NCBI GenBank assembly: GCA_027574665.1
Contig: CM050653.1
Span: 44,094,118-44,158,117, forward strand
DNA: 64,000 nt
DNA from: Rhynochetos jubatus
Lineage: Eukaryota > Chordata > Aves > Eurypygiformes > Rhynochetidae
Reading direction: 5' to 3'
Shown here: one piece after another, positions 14,033 through 29,073 of the stretch
How the letters are laid out: each line of letters begins with the position of its first letter
Position numbering within the stretch: the stretch's first letter is position 1
Program-made: the position numbers and the translations under genes
Notes under the pieces: model-generated
Databases searched by the model: none
What the model was told of the DNA's origin: nothing
Seen by the model: the letters and a program-made list of their open reading frames with translations, nothing else

Positions 14033-17000
14033 AAATCATTGACACCATTAAAATTTGTAAAAGCAAAGAAGTTAACTATGGTTATTTGACATTTCTCCAA
14101 CACACTAAGCTTCTGGACTTTCTGTTTTTATTTCAGTAAGAACTAAGTAAGAAAGTAGCAAAATGGGCATCTAGCTGAAGGCTAGTCTGTGCATAAGCTA
14201 GCACTGTTCAAGAAAAACGCATGATTTAAGACTATTTTTAGCTAAACCAGTCAAAAAGCTGCAGGAACATCTAGAAACAAGGTTTACATTGATTAAAATT
14301 ACATTGATTTAAAATCAATAGACTTAATATAACCCTAAATAAGACAGAAACTAAAGAATTCAAAAATCTATCTGGACCGTTTTAAATTAAAATCAGTTTA
14401 AAATTAATTCAACCAATTCATCAGCTTTTGTAGCCTGAATATTTAGATAAAGCTGATGATTCAAATCACTATCAAAGGGATGAAAGAACACAGAGCAGAA
14501 GCTGGAAGAAAACAGCATAAGGCTTGCAAGCCAATTGTTTTGCTGAAGAGTGAGTGAAATGGTGAGCAAAATTAATCTGTAAACTCAATGGAAATTTTAG
14601 GACTAAATGGCATTTACTCTTGAAAAACAGACACTAATATATTGTCTCTCCACAGATAAGCTGCAAATATACTTCCTTCTATTCACTATACAAGCATTCT
14701 GTATTTGATACTGAATTCTCAAGAGAATGACCACTTTGTAGGGCTGAGATGAAGCCAGGAAGAATTCATGGAGGAATGCTACCTTCAAACTTGACACAGA
14801 AGGACACAGAATGATATCTGAACTAGTTAGGGACAACGAAAATTCTGAAAGTGAAATATGAAGAGGTTTTTTTTACTCAACTGACCAAGCAACAGCACAG
14901 TTTTAGGAATCAACTACGTTTGGATTCTTATGTAAACTCAGTAACATTTTTGGGTTTTGCTTTGTTTTCTTCTTCCTGGCTGTGTTCTGGGTTTGGGTTT
15001 GTTTAGGTTTTTTTGTTTCTTTTAAAGCCTGCTTACAACAAATTCAGCAAAACAGATTGAAAATCTGTAACAACTATCATGCAACTTAATCCTCTCCATT
15101 ACTTATCACACAGCATTGCTATTTCTGATTCCATTTCTTCATTTCAATCAATACACCATCAGAAAGGATGTTCATTTTACAGCCTTTGTAATTTCTACAA
15201 TATAAATCCTTAAGTTATTTATCTATACCTTTGATAAATATCTGATAAACATTTTATTGTTTAACAGTAACAGTCATCCTGCCAGATATTTTTCACCTTT
15301 TCATATTTGCATAAAGTAAGCTCTAATTGGTTTGGTAGTTTGTACAACATGTAGCATTTTCTATACTTCTACAATGCATCCATTTATCCAGGGCAAAAAA
15401 AAGCAACAAAAAAAATCCATTTAATTTTCTTAGTAACTCCATATAAATGGCTACTAAAATTAGACATTATCGGCTCCCGTTACGATAAGAAAAACATAAG
15501 CACATACTGAAGTATTCATATGAATAACCCAGTTAGACTGCTTCTGTAGTTGGACAGTTTCACATCACTGTGGTACTTACTAATCATCTCTGCATGTTTT
15601 CTCTTTGAAACATTGTTCTATTGCTGAGCTGTAACAAACAAACCGTGTATGGCTGATTATGCTACTGCACTAACAATTACAAGTTGGCCCTTTTCCATTT
15701 TGTTTGTTAAAATCTTCATTAGTCATGTGGAAAGCTACTAAACCATACAGAATCCAAAAATATTACAAAAACGTATGGAAGTGTTTAGGAGAGAAAACAA
15801 TCCAGTGAAGAATTTATGTTTCTTAGCCACAGGACTATAATGCATGTTATATAACAGGATTAAATTAATAAGAAAGTGGTCTCTTACCCCTAAGTAATGA
15901 GCTGTCCTCCTGTAATAGGAATATGCAAACACCTTAGCCAGGAATTTATGGATTCATGGCAAAAATGATTCCCTTCACACAAAAAACTAAAAAGTAAAGA
16001 TAAAATAAACTTACCTTAAAGTCTTAAAAATAACTATTCTATAATTTTACTGTGCAAATTTTAGACATATTTACAATATACTCTGCCTAGTAGAGTTAAA
16101 TCAGTTATTAATTTACTCCAAAAATTGGATCAAATTAATATTCTAAATAGAAACCAAACAAACATAACCCACTTCACTGAAATATTAGCAATAACAAATC
16201 ACTGAACATAAACCCAGAAGTTTTCATGTGAATAAGGAAAAAGCCAGCTTGGCAGCACAGAAAAGAACAGCAAGTACAAGTATTTAGACAGAGCTACTGC
16301 TGCACCAAAATAAATTTGCAATTCTCAAGGCTGAAAGACCCCTGCAGCTAATAATTTTTAAACAGCACAAGAAAAAACCTCCAGGGGAGCAGCAGGTAGA
16401 AAAAGGCGTATGTGTTGTGTTCAATTAAAATATTTCAAAAAGAGGAAAAGCTACACAGTAAAATCTTAATTTTGAAGACTCTAAGTTGAATGGGGTTATG
16501 TAAATTAAACAGAACCAGTCCCAGATTTTGGGACAGCCTCGTGGCTCTCTGGGATAGGACTACACCGTTTCATACAGCTGAACAGCTCCCTTGAAAAGTT
16601 TCACAGCTCCCAAGGATACAGAAAAACACCAACCTACTTATTTATAGCAATATTTGCATGTTTCTATGTTATTTCTATAGCCACTGGGCTGCTTACAATT
16701 CCCGAAATCTAGTGTGTGTGTGTGGGGGGAGTTATCTTTAGAATCAATGTAAAATACGTGGAGCAAGGAGTAACCCTAAGAATTGCAAGGTATAGTACAA
16801 ATTGCAAACCTCTCAGATGTGCCAATAAGGTTGGGTCACAGTGCATATGGAGTCGTATATAAGGTAACAGTACAACTGCTAAAAGCAACCACAGACATAA
16901 AAGAATTAGGATGTGTTGACAAGAGGAACTCAAGTTTAAAGTATTTTCCTGCCGCCCACACTGGAGGAAACCCACTCCTTTTAATTTCTGTAAATAGTCA

Positions 17001-20000
17001 GCATGTTTTCACTGCAGCGTCCATCAGTGATATTTATACACAGTGATGCCCTCATGCTCTAGCACAGTGAATTAACACAAGAGAAAAAAAATTTAAATAT
17101 TTTGGTTGTGTATTTATTGGCATTTGGGCTCATTTAAATACTACTTGAATAACAATTATCTTTCTCAGCTGAGCAGAGCATCAGGTTGGCAGACTGTACT
17201 TCACTTCTTCTCAAAGTGACAATTAACCTTGATATCAGTCTGCAAAGTGCTCTGTGCTGGCAGCAGAATAAAATTATCATTATCTTATAAATCATAAAGA
17301 TTCTACTAAAACTGAGATAGCTGTCATTCCCTCAGCTATTTGCATTCAGTAAGGAGCAAAGCAGGTTGTTGCAGAACACCTTAAAAATGCGTCATCCTAC
17401 ACCCATTGCATTGCAGGCTTTTTTTTGTGGCTACCTTAAAGTGTATGCCACACATATATGCCAAAATACTCACAGTTAATATACATTATTAATTAAATAT
17501 CTCTCAGGGAGGTTTGTAATGCAGGAGGTCATCATACTTGAATCATGAATTTAAATCTGATTTACACTACAGTAATTCCAGACTCAAATGAGATTTTCGA
17601 GTTGATTATGTGATGCCTATCAGCTAGACAGTTTCCCATCCCAGCGATATTTGTGATCACCCAATCTTATTCTTTGAAGACTACAGTTTACAAATTTACA
17701 AACACCCTAAGAATTCAGTTAATATTAGATCAAAAATCAAAATAGTTCTCTTGCATTGACGTCTAATTGCTGTGTGATAGACTGTTGAGCAACATGCTCA
17801 GAAAACCAAGATTATAGTAGTTGTGCCCACAACGGCCCATTGAAATGCCATATTAAGTAGACGCTTCTTCCCTTCTAGGCAGCCCAGACGTGGAAGGAAG
17901 GGAAAGAAGAAAATTGAGTCATATTCTCTAAAAATTTCCCACCTTCAAACGTGCAATGACAAGTGACTGTGAAAATGTTTACAGCCATTTTTGATATGAC
18001 ACTTCACTTTTGTAATGTGTGCACTGTGTGTCAAAGTGTTTTACTGTTCCTGCTGCTACCGACAGGACATTGCTGTGAATAAGACATGGCAGCGAAGTGA
18101 GCCCTCTTTTAGAGATATTGGTATAGACTGACAGGTCTTATTTTGTTGATAACAGAACACAAATAAGACAAACAGCTGATTATGGGGGGCTGTTGGACTT
18201 TTTCCCCTATCACCAGACCTGTCTACTTTCTCTGAGCCAAACTATAGCAGATTTTATACAAGTACCTCAGGAAAGGGAGAGGCAAGACAAAGAACCTGCT
18301 CTTTGTACTCAAGGCACAAAGCGACTCCAGAGTTTTTGGTAAGCAACGTGGCAGATCGTATGCAGGAGATACAAGAAACCACAGTTGTGTTTCTGACCCA
18401 GCCAGCAAAATCAGTCCTCTGGGATGGGAGAGGTGCAGTTCCAGAAAGTGCACTCCTACAATGTATTCTGAGTGATTAAGCCTGATGACGCTTGCTGCAG
18501 AAAAATGAACTTACTCCAATATGACATGGATCAAGGTTAACAGCCAGTAATCAAAAGCCAGACACTCTTCCATAAAAAGTCCAGTCAAGAATGCCCTTCT
18601 TTTCAAGCTATCCAACAAAATCTGAAATAACGGGAACGGTCCATTTTCATGCTAGAGACTCAGTCAAAATTCCTGTGTAATGTTCAAGCCCAGTTAACAC
18701 TAGCCAACAGCTTAACCTAGAACACTTAATGAATCCCATCCATGGTTACTTTATGTTCCTGCAAAAGACAGCACTGCATTTACCATAACAGTTCTGAAAC
18801 CAGTTTTCCTGTGAACCCACCCTGGCTGCAGGCCCCCAGTTTGAAACTTGGGTTTTGCTGGTTTTTGGTTTTGTTTTGTTTTTTTTTTAATCCCTGGTTT
18901 ACAACCCTAGATTCCACAGCTACGAGTTTAGCAATCAATTATTTGTATCAACAAATCTGAAACTGCATGCTAGGCAGACATCTAATTTTACAATTAAAAC
19001 TCTGAAAATTAAATGTGCTACTCACATTCCATCCATCCTCTTTTGAATGGTTATAACTTGCCTAATTTTATAGGTAATACATACATTTATCCTATTTAGG
19101 CTAACTAAGATATCGAATAGTGAGACTGTACAGCATTTTTAAATTCTCTGGATCAAATCTATGGTAAAACAGAAGTTGACACCACATAGTTATTCTGAGT
19201 ATGTTGTAATTATCTTAAAAAAACCAACCAAACAACCAGACAAACAAACAAAAAACCCCCACTATTTAGCTCAGACATATAAAGTCCTAAACACTGCCTT
19301 CTTATGTATAAATAGACTAATAATAAATTACTGTAATAAAACACTTACTTGACATTTTAGAATTAGAACACCTTAAAATGTAAAATAAATCCAATCTGTT
19401 AGTACAGGTTTATATGCATTACCCACATAATTATGATTGATTCAGAGGATACTGTACTGGTGTAATAGAGAGAAAAGTATTTCCTTTGGCAATTTTGAAG
19501 TTAGAATAAGAAGGATAATAATCTCTATTAGATTTATGATGTATATTTTCAGTGGTGATTACTGTCAATAGCTCCTAAACAAAAGTTAAATCAAACCATC
19601 AGCTAACCTTGCAAAAATAAAAAAACCATCCTCCCCCAAAAACCAACCTAAACTAAAAATTTGGCAATAATTTTGAAATAATTAAATTATTTGTTATTTC
19701 TCCACTGAACAACAATATTATTTTCTGACAAAGAAAATCCATTAGGAAGAGTCACTGCAGAATTCTATACAAAAAGACTGTCTACAGACACACAATCCAG
19801 AACAAATGCCTTTAAAAGCTCTAAATTTCATAAAGGCTATACTAAGTTCAAAAAAACCCCACAAAGAAACAAACAAAAACCAACCCAAAACACCTAAAGC
19901 AGAAAAAAAACTTGAGAACTTAAAGCTTTGTCAGTCACGTCAAGTGTTACTCTTAAGAGTAATTCCTGTAACTGTGTACCGCTTATTCTTCAAATATAAC

Positions 20001-23000
20001 TCAATCTGCTAAATTAAGTGCAAACCCTTATATTTCAGTCTTAGCTACACAGTCACCATCTTGGCCTCCACAATATTTACAACATTAAAAGGCTAAAAGT
20101 GTCAAGAAAGCATATTATCACTCACCTATAGCCTTCCCTAGGCACAGTATGCATCTCAAGTTAATAAAGGCCACATAAATATGGCTTTTGTGCTGAGCAG
20201 ACAGTAAATTATGTATTTAATTACACATTTTTCTCTAAAAAACAGAAACAGTTGGCTCTCTGCTATTTTTGTTAACATTAATCAGAGGAAACTTCAGATT
20301 CTGGCACAAATTTGACTATCGTATAAAAGGTAATATTTAAAATACATAATGCCTTACCACACAAACACGAGCTGCCATATGCGAGGCACTGCTAAGCATG
20401 GTTTCTATTAAGCCGATACACAGTAACTGGCTTCTTTCCAAGCAACATGGAAGTGTTTAAAAAACCCTGTTTAATCCAATTCCACAGCTTTGAAACAAAA
20501 ATAAATTAAAGTGCTGCAAGAACTGTTAAAATGAAAAATTAAAGGCATGTAAATAAGTGAAAAAAAAAAATTGTCAGGGAAAATGAAAACAAAGATTATT
20601 TCAAGTAGATATCTTAATTGTAATTAGCAACATTTGGCATGTGTTATGATACGATTCAAAGCTGCAGCCAATTAGATACCCCAAAAAGCTTGTAACAAAG
20701 CTGCAAATGTGTAACTACAGCATAAATAAGTTTTATTGCACACCAAGAAAACAGCACCCAGATCAATTTCATACTTTGTTTCCGAAACACTGTAAAGCAC
20801 GCTCTGTTACTAGTTCATGACTTTTTAGATGTAAATGGCAGCTTTTCTGCCAGGAGACTTTGGAAAACAATTTCATTAATTTCAGACTATTAATTGCAAA
20901 TCTGTACACATTCCATGTATACCAAGAATGAAAGATAAGTTAGAGCATTGCCTCAGACTGTCATGACTATGTAAAACCAAAACAAAACCAGCAACAACAA
21001 CAAAAAGCCAAAACAAACAAACAAAAAACACAACAAAAGAATAAAGTGCATAAGTTAACAGCTGTTAAGCTGTAGAATTATGGTATCAGAATGGAGAAAG
21101 TTAGATTTTTGGAAATCTATTTTTAAAAAGAAAAAGGAAAACACTGTTTTTTCTTTGGAAGGAGTAAGAGGTACACAATTGCATTCAGGAAATAACATGC
21201 ATTTATCAGATGCTTTTTTAAAGTTTTCTTAAGACTAAATCATTTTTAAGCATTACATAGAAGATTAGAGTTCAAATTCTGATCAAATGTGGGTGTACTG
21301 AAGACAACAGCATTAGGTACTTCTGAGATTGTGCCATTTATTTAAGGAAACAAATACTTCATTATCAGCAATGCTGTCAGTCTCAGACAACAGACAAAAT
21401 AACTTCCATTTCCCCCATTTATTCAATAATGAGTAATTTACTAAAGGGTAATGAGTTGCTAATAAAAGCATGTTTCTTACATGATTATCATGAAATGGCA
21501 GCGACTGCTTCTTCACTGCAATAGTACCTGCTACAGTCTCACTTTCAAATAACTCTGCTCTATCAAATATCTGTGAAGAAATTGATCCTTGTGTAGTTTT
21601 TACACAAGTTACTCTACATATAGAAAGAAAATAGGAAAAAAAAACCCCAAACACAGAAATAGCTAGCTACATTTGAAAGCAAACTAAATTTAAAAATTAA
21701 ATATTTAGATATTTCTTTGCAAAATCTCCTAACAATGATGCAAAGTCTCAGCCAATGTGGTTTTGTTTCCCTTGCTGGCAAGGAACAACTGTTTATTTAA
21801 CACACTTATTTTAGGGTTTGTTGGGGGGAGAGCTTTTTTTGCTGTTTTATGAGGGCTGAATTGAGGAGATTACAAAGACATGCATATATAATACCAGTTC
21901 TGTGTTATACACCAAACTCAGACTCACAGGGAAAAACAAAACCAAAACAAACGACTTTGTTTAGCTATGTAGGAGAAGGCAAAAGAAATGTCTATGGAAG
22001 ATAGTCTGAAAAATTCTGGAGCAGAAAGCATTGGGGACTGCTCTTTTACTTCCTAGGAGACTGACTTACAAAGACGAGCTGCAACTCGATATGAAACCAC
22101 TGGAAGAAAATGTCTCTGTTCAGAATTCCCCACGCTAACATCATCAAAGTGTTTCTTTTTACCCTTGTTATAGTCCTCTGCTCCATCTTACCCACACTTG
22201 CAATTTAAACTAGAGCTTTACTGATCTCGTACACTAAGCACATTGCAAATACCAAGGATCCCTTCTATGTCCATCACAGGCTCCTTTTCGGGCACTTTTC
22301 TGCCCTTTCCTGCTTCAAGGAATGTGTGATCATCAGGACATCCATGGAATGTGCCCTGACCTTCCAAATCTGCACTCACACAGTGCCTGCTGAAGTACTC
22401 TTATTCTTCTCCAATATTATTTTCTGTTTTCTTCTCCTCCTGGGAGAGAAGTTGTCATCATTCGAAAACTGGGAGAACTGGCAGAAATCATGTGGGGGCA
22501 TTGTTATGCTGGGAGGTATTAATGGGTGTTGTCAGCCAGTTCCTTACTCCATCACCAGTGAGTGGAGTTGCCAGTCCTGGCAAGCAGCCAGCAGCAGGCT
22601 CCCTACTGCCTTTTTTTATTTTTTTCCCCTCTCATCTTCATGAAAGTTGCTAAGGTTTCTAGCCACCGGTGCCCACAATACACCCTGAAGCTTTTGAGTG
22701 CTGCATCTAATCAATCCTAAAATCACCCCACGACCGCAAACAGTAATGGAATCAAGTAGATATTCAGAATTCAGTTTGTTCAATGAAAAAAAAAAAAAAG
22801 CTCAGTGCTGTCTGATTTCCCATATCAAACATGCATTTTCAAAGATACCACATCACTGAAGAAACATCAGCTGTATTTTAGATGGCCTTCCAAGTACCCT
22901 GCATCTTGATACATGGAAGACCCGCAAAAAGAAACATCTGTGCATTATTTTTTAAAAACAGATCCTTTGTAAACAATATGACATTGAAAGGTCTAGAGTC

Positions 23001-26000
23001 ACTCTTACATAGAAAATAAACAGATATTTAAAAAAAAAAAATGTTTTACTACACTTACATGCTTCAGATCTTGAAGCACAAGTGACACTGTCCTGCACTG
23101 TCTCGAAAGAAAATAGCTAAAGGAATTAAAACATTACATATTAAAAGGTAACCTGATACTTTTCATCCATGGCACTTCGGCGTACCAAAGTAATAAACCA
23201 AAAACCCCACCAATTATAAAAAACAGGCAGGCTAACTCAAGCGATAGAATATAGTAAAGTTGCTATTATAAAATATAATCCCAGCGCGATCATTAAATTG
23301 CCTGGTTTGGGACATGCTGCTTTTGAAGCAGAAAGGGAATCAAAATTAAAAAATAAAGCAGTTGCAATGAGCACTCAAAGACATTTTACATTCATTCTTA
23401 TCCTCAAATGAATGTCAGTGTATCGCAGATTTAAACCCACATTAATATCAACTGCTTCTATGCGCATCTCTTTGATTAAGTTTTGCTATTTGCTGTAAAT
23501 TCTTCAGAGGCCTAGCCAGGCAAAGTTATATACAATTTTCTGTGTCGCATTTTCTCTAGAAGGTTATAGAAAACTAGCAGCAGATCAAAGTAAGATTATG
23601 CAGGCAGAAGGTAAACTCCATGGGTAACATAATGTAACGGGAAGAAAGCCCAGATTCATACCAAGGAAGCTGGAAATGTTTGTGAGGAAAAACGTTCAAA
23701 GACAGCATTCCCTATTCTGCTTTTCATCCTGCTCGTGCATTAGCATTACATGCATCGTACTCATGTGCCTATGGCAACAGACTGATGCATCCCTAACTCA
23801 AACAATCAAAATCACTGATCACAGTTCCTTTTAAAAATAAAAATACAGGCTGCTAGATCTTGAGGATTTTTTTCCACCTGAATTTTGTGTTTAGGTCCTC
23901 CTTCGATGAAATCCCTACCAGGAGAAATAGGATCAAGCCTTTCTTTAGCCAGGGGAGTCACTATACTCCCATACTCCTGCTTAAGTGATACAACCACCAT
24001 GAGTATGATGCTGATCACCCTTTGCACTTGCAGAGTTTTATGAAGGAACCAGCAAATAAAGACCTGTCGTTCTGTGCCTGTGCTGCCCTAAAGTTGCTTC
24101 TTTGGTTACAGAGCACAGAAGCACCTCACTGAAGTAGCCTGTGTGTTCTGCACAAGAGTAAAAAGAACTCAACATGCACCTAAAGGTAGTGAAATAGGTA
24201 GTGGACATGACCTAAGCAGAGGCAACGTTACTGAGCAAGCGCTTAATGCTGCCAAAACCATTAAGTAAACTCACTGTGCAAGCTAAAGGAGATTAACCAA
24301 AAGAGACGCAAATCTAGACTGAGCAAATTGTGTTAAAACCAGAGTCCTTTCAGCACCCAAAAGGAATCGTTTCTGCATTTGGAGAAGGCAACATTCTGCT
24401 TTCTCTAAACATTTTCACATTTATTCAAATATTTTAAGGAAACATATAACCAAGATTATTCAGACACACCCCCAAGTCAGTCAATGTTGTGAGCATATGC
24501 TCTAAAAAACTGTAAGGTATCTCCATTGGAAAGCTATGCCGGTGTCTCGCATGCTCAGGTGTGTGCACACATAGGGAAGAGGGGAAGACTTCCTTAAGAC
24601 GTTTCTCGAGCAAGAGGGAAGGATGGAGACCAAAGTAGGCCAGGGCAGCACGATAGATATTTGCTGTACACACTGCTGTAGGTCCCTACAACCTCTATCT
24701 CTCTGCAAAGCTGACAATCTTCTCTCTCCCAGTCTTCCCATGCAATTGTGCTAACATTTGTTTTCTGCTCCTGACACTTGTGCCAGCTCCTTTGCTTTAA
24801 AGTTGCACTAGGCAAGAGTTTAAACAAATGGCCCTGAGAACAATAACTTAACATTGATGGAATTCACATAATCCCTTAGAGTTGTGAAGATCACGGCCCC
24901 GTCATTTCAGCAAAAGCTGAGCCAGAATGATATTGAACAGGAACATCGGACTCCATACAGTCATGAACAGTGCAAGAGACATCCGTGAGGCATGCTGACC
25001 TCCCTCCCTAAGTTGAGCTGAATAATACGACATTCCACTTGGCTCTTCTTTATATCACCACCTCCCCCTACGCCCACCCTCCCCCCCCAAAAAAAGGTGG
25101 TTTAAGTCTTTTCAGTGTAATTAGTTTTCACAAGCAAAATACTAGGATCAGATATGTTGGTTGTTTCTCAATGTCACAGAAAGTATAGGAAGTAAGGAAT
25201 TAATGTAATGATTGCAAACTAATAGAAGAGGTAAGGCTACATGCACGGTTTTGAATTGATTGCTTTGGAACAGGAACCAGTCAATTTCCCCATTAAGCTG
25301 CACAGTTCTCCAAAGTATATTTCTGTGCCTCAAGCATCACCCATATTGCTACAGGGAAAAAGAAATAAAATGTATACACATAAAAGGAATAGCAGTAGAT
25401 ACACAGAAGATAGAATAATGGTGCCAAATATGCTAGAAAACATCAAAAGAAAACACAAAGAGGAAGATAGGGAACAACAGTGACTTAATAGGAAAATTTT
25501 GAGCAGTTGCTCCAAGTGCTGTCCACAGAGAGCTGCTATTCGCTTTGTGCTGGCTCTCCTTGTTTCCAGCTGCTAAGTTCACATTGAAAGAAGCTAAAAA
25601 TACATTAAATACTTTCCAAATACTATTTTTCCATGTAAGCAATCAGTATAAGTTGCCACAGAGATGTTGTTCTCTTGCCAGTGAGAAGGGAAATAGTATG
25701 CAGTGCTGACAATGGTAGTTGTATTCTACGAAACCTATTGTCTTGGACAAGATGCAGTCCAAAATAGGGGAAATCTTGAAAATGCATTAGTTTAACTACA
25801 AGAATTCCCAACTATTCCCTTCTTCCAGCAAGGCAATATATGAAAATTATACTTAAAGATGAGGTTTTTAATCGGCCGTGAGAAAAGGTATACTCTGCAC
25901 TGGTCAGAGGTATAATATGTGCAACATGTCTAGCAATCAAGCTTTGGTATTTCAATGAGGAGGAAAAAAAGAGAAGAGCGGCAAATGTCTAGGTATACTG

Positions 26001-28512
26001 TCTCCTGACAAACTAAAATTTCAGAATGCTGCAGATTTAAAATACAAATGTACCTACTTAGCATTCAGGACTCTCCTAGACAGTAAATTCAGCTCTTTAC
26101 AAAGGCAAAGGGTGGACACAACACATAGCAAAAACCATCCAGTTCTTTCTGTTAAATGTGAAGTGTAACAGGTTTATACATGACATGCCTTCCACCGAAA
26201 ATAGCAATGATTACACTGCTCAACTCCCACACACCCCCCAGCTTGACTTTTTGACACTTAGAAGATTATACAGTCTCAGTCCTGAGGAACAATCCAAAGT
26301 TTGGGGAGTCAAGAGGACATTTTCCACTGCAACTACAGAATATGAAATACAGCAATACCTGGGATGGGGCAGGCAACTCCGATTCCTTATAACATTAAAT
26401 CTCCTTTTAAAACCAAATGTGACAGATTTTTTAGGAACTCTGAAATCCACAGCTTTCCACAGTTTTGGAAAGATCTTGCAAGTCACAGCAGTGATAATCT
26501 GCCAATTACAAGGCACATGTGTGAGCAAGACCTTTTTTGTCTTCCAGACAAACAAGAAGATTATACAGACTATTCTCTTCGTGGGGATGAGGCAGGGGAA
26601 GCATTAAGATTGCAGCTGCTGCAGAAGTGGAAGCTGCAACTCCCTTGGAGCTTGTACTGCCTGTGTAGCCCCGCATGCTATTAAGGGATGCTACTGTACT
26701 ACAGATACCTTTCCATTTTGGGTTTTTTCCTGAATGAGACAAACCTGAAGCCTTAGTCTGCTGTAGTTAATGGAATATCTTACAACATTCCACTCAAGTT
26801 CCACTTCAGCTCAATATCCTGCCTATCAGAAGTTCCTAAATAACTACTTAAGAGAGCATTCTTGAATAATACAACTTTCCTTCACATCTGTGATGCTTAG
26901 TTTTGAGATTTATCACACTCTTATTGCCCAATCATGATTTATTTTTCATATAGAGACAGGGAAGGTACGCTGGAATCACAGCCATTTCAAGTAGCCTGCG
27001 TCTGTAAGGAACTTGTTTTTATGAAATTTTTTTTAATAGAAAAATCTAACACCTCTTATAACAATGATCTACATTTCACTAAAAACAAGAAAGGACATAT
27101 CAATACTTTAGGGTAAGATGTACTATACTATAGCTTGGCTTTCTTCATTATGCTGAAGAATCATGTCTGGCTGATGTGTTTATTTTGTAATGTTTAACTA
27201 TAATAGAAAATAGATGAAGTTCAAATGAAAACACTGTTCAGACTATGTCAACAGAGCATAAAACTAAATGAAGTGATTCGGTATTGACTATAAAAACATA
27301 TTTGCTAATAGTAAAGCTACTAATGGTTATCTATCAAGTTCGCAACATGAAATAATTCTGCATCTCGAGAACTGTGTTAAAGCAGCAGACACACGAAGCT
27401 AGATGTAATTTTTTTGATTTGGCAAAACAGCATCATGCCGTGCACTTTATTGCTATTTTATCATTAGTGTAAATAATTAAAAAAAACCCCAACCACGCAG
27501 GAAATCTCCAGCTCACTTTTTTTTTTTTAAATTGCAAGTCACCAAAGGACTTTCCACTAAGACAGCCATTGCTCACTTTACACTTGCTAGCAAGAGAAAA
27601 ATCAAATAACAGTATCTTGTCTACTGAAACAACTGTGTTGTTACAAAGGCAAGGATTCAGAAAACTAGAACAAATGACACTGCTGTAAAAACTATGAGCC
27701 TTTTAGACTCAGTTCAAAGACTTATGCATTCTTCTACAACAGACTGAAGTTTTATATTCATCTCAGCAAATCAATCCACTAATAGGCATCAGTCATCAAC
27801 ACCTAAGTAAAGATCTGCCATTTGAAATAGCTTTGATGTGATTGAAGACTCGCACACAGTCGTAAGTATGACAGAACAGCTTAGCTATTAAAATGTTTTA
27901 TCTAGCAAAGAACTGTTCATCCTAATTGACTGAAATACTCTTTGAACACTATTATTGCAAGGCTACTTCACTACACAGTGCTTTAGTACACAGCCACTTG
28001 ACTTGTATCTTGAGATCCAGCTCAACCACATCAAATCTTGTTAGAATATTTTCTCACACATACTTTTGTCAAGAGACCAAAACAATAAAGCTGACTGTCA
28101 TTTTTACTACCAGTTGCTTAGTTAATTCGATACTGAAACGTACTGGGATTCATTATAAAAGCTGCATGCAATCAGGCATTTCTATCAATCTTTCATTTTA
28201 CTGCACTAATAGAATGAATCCTACTAACCACATCAGTTGAAATAGGTTGGCAGGACTGGATGGAAGCTATTCCTCTGCACTGAGCCCAACCTCTCCTTGC
28301 GAGAGGTGGGGTGGCAGGGGCTCCTTTAAGAAGCGCTGTGCAGCCCTGGCCCAGCTCCAGTGCTGACCATATGTCAAGCTGACAGATAAGAAGCTGGAGA
28401 CAGCCATCTGAAAACAATTGTAGACTGCCCCAGCCACCAGGCAGCCAGGGTTTCTAGGCCTACTTCATCACTCATTTCAAAGCCAAGCTTAAACACACCA
28501 AAAGTAAACATA

Positions 28513-28514
28513 CC
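28513..28514 (-). promoter_or_regulatory. UBE2E2: Candidate recursive splice site in UBE2E2 intron 3
   Basis: On the minus strand a T8 run leads into CCCCGACAG, followed directly by GTATGT. This places a strong 3' splice site immediately before a strong 5' splice site, with the junction at 28514/28513. That layout matches a ratchet (zero-length exon) splice site. It lies about 560 bp downstream of exon 3 in an intron longer than 28 kb. Known sites in vertebrates usually lie deeper in long introns, so this could be chance. Confidence 0.25.
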
Positions 28515-29073
28515 TGTCGGGGAAAAAAAATTTGAAAACCCCCACACCACCAAAACACAAGCACAAAGTCATTATTAGAAAGGCTATGCAATGATATACT
28601 CTGTTTCAGGAAGTTTCCACTGAATATCATAATTGATCACCAGAAACACAGTCGGAAGAATAATAATAGTTTGTGCCTATAACATTTTTCCTTCCCCATT
28701 ACATTCACAGTGTGTTAACAACTTGCAAGAAAAGGGAATCAAACACACCAGCAACTGCCACCAAGATTACATTTTACAGAATAAAACAAAATGCTATTGA
28801 TTTAATACCACAAATGAAGGGTGATTTGATTTTTACCCTGTATCTATTAAACACATTGTAGAGTTCGCCAGTTTTTACCACTACTTGTGTTACCCAAAGT
28901 ATGTCACGTCAATTCCCTGTATGTAAGCAAACGTTATCAGCTTTTATTCCAAAATTGCTAAGCTATCAGCACAAAGGAATAGCTAAAATTTACTCCAGTT
29001 CCTTATGCAATTTCCATAATTCCATATACTCCATTTCCATATTCTAAATTAATAAAAATCCAGGTGAACTTAC

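Larger units (their letters stand above)
1..29073 (-). other. UBE2E2: UBE2E2 intron 3, 5' part (continues beyond the window)
   Basis: The stretch begins at the exon 3 donor and runs off the window. I looked on the minus strand for the next expected UBE2E2 coding segments, such as the GDNIYEW and DNWSPAL regions, and saw neither, which fits the very long introns of this gene in other vertebrates. The DNA is AT-rich. Apart from the minisatellite, CR1 and LTR entries, it holds short homopolymers (19 A at 6101-6119, 14 A at 22786-22799), a C/A tract (7908-7928), several A/C-only or G/T-only runs, and no supportable gene. Open frames of up to about 150 codons (for example 26158-26607) have no recognisable protein signature. 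Confidence 0.75.

Noticed and set aside
13454..14033. Plus-strand open frames of 110-141 codons
   Set aside because: They lie within, and antisense to, the LTR. They are non-coding repeat sequence.
16000..16025. Strong donor-like AAG followed by GTAAGT on the minus strand
   Set aside because: The preceding sequence lacks a polypyrimidine-AG acceptor at exon distance and has no open frame matching UBE2E2. Treated as a cryptic site.
26158..26607. 149-codon plus-strand open frame
   Set aside because: No domain, signal peptide or splice context is recognised. An open frame this long is expected about once by chance in 64 kb of AT-rich DNA.
1..29073. Search for further UBE2E2 exons (UBC core with the catalytic Cys)
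   Set aside because: No minus-strand segment resembling the expected core sequence was seen by eye. A translated alignment of the UBE2E2 protein to this window would settle it.
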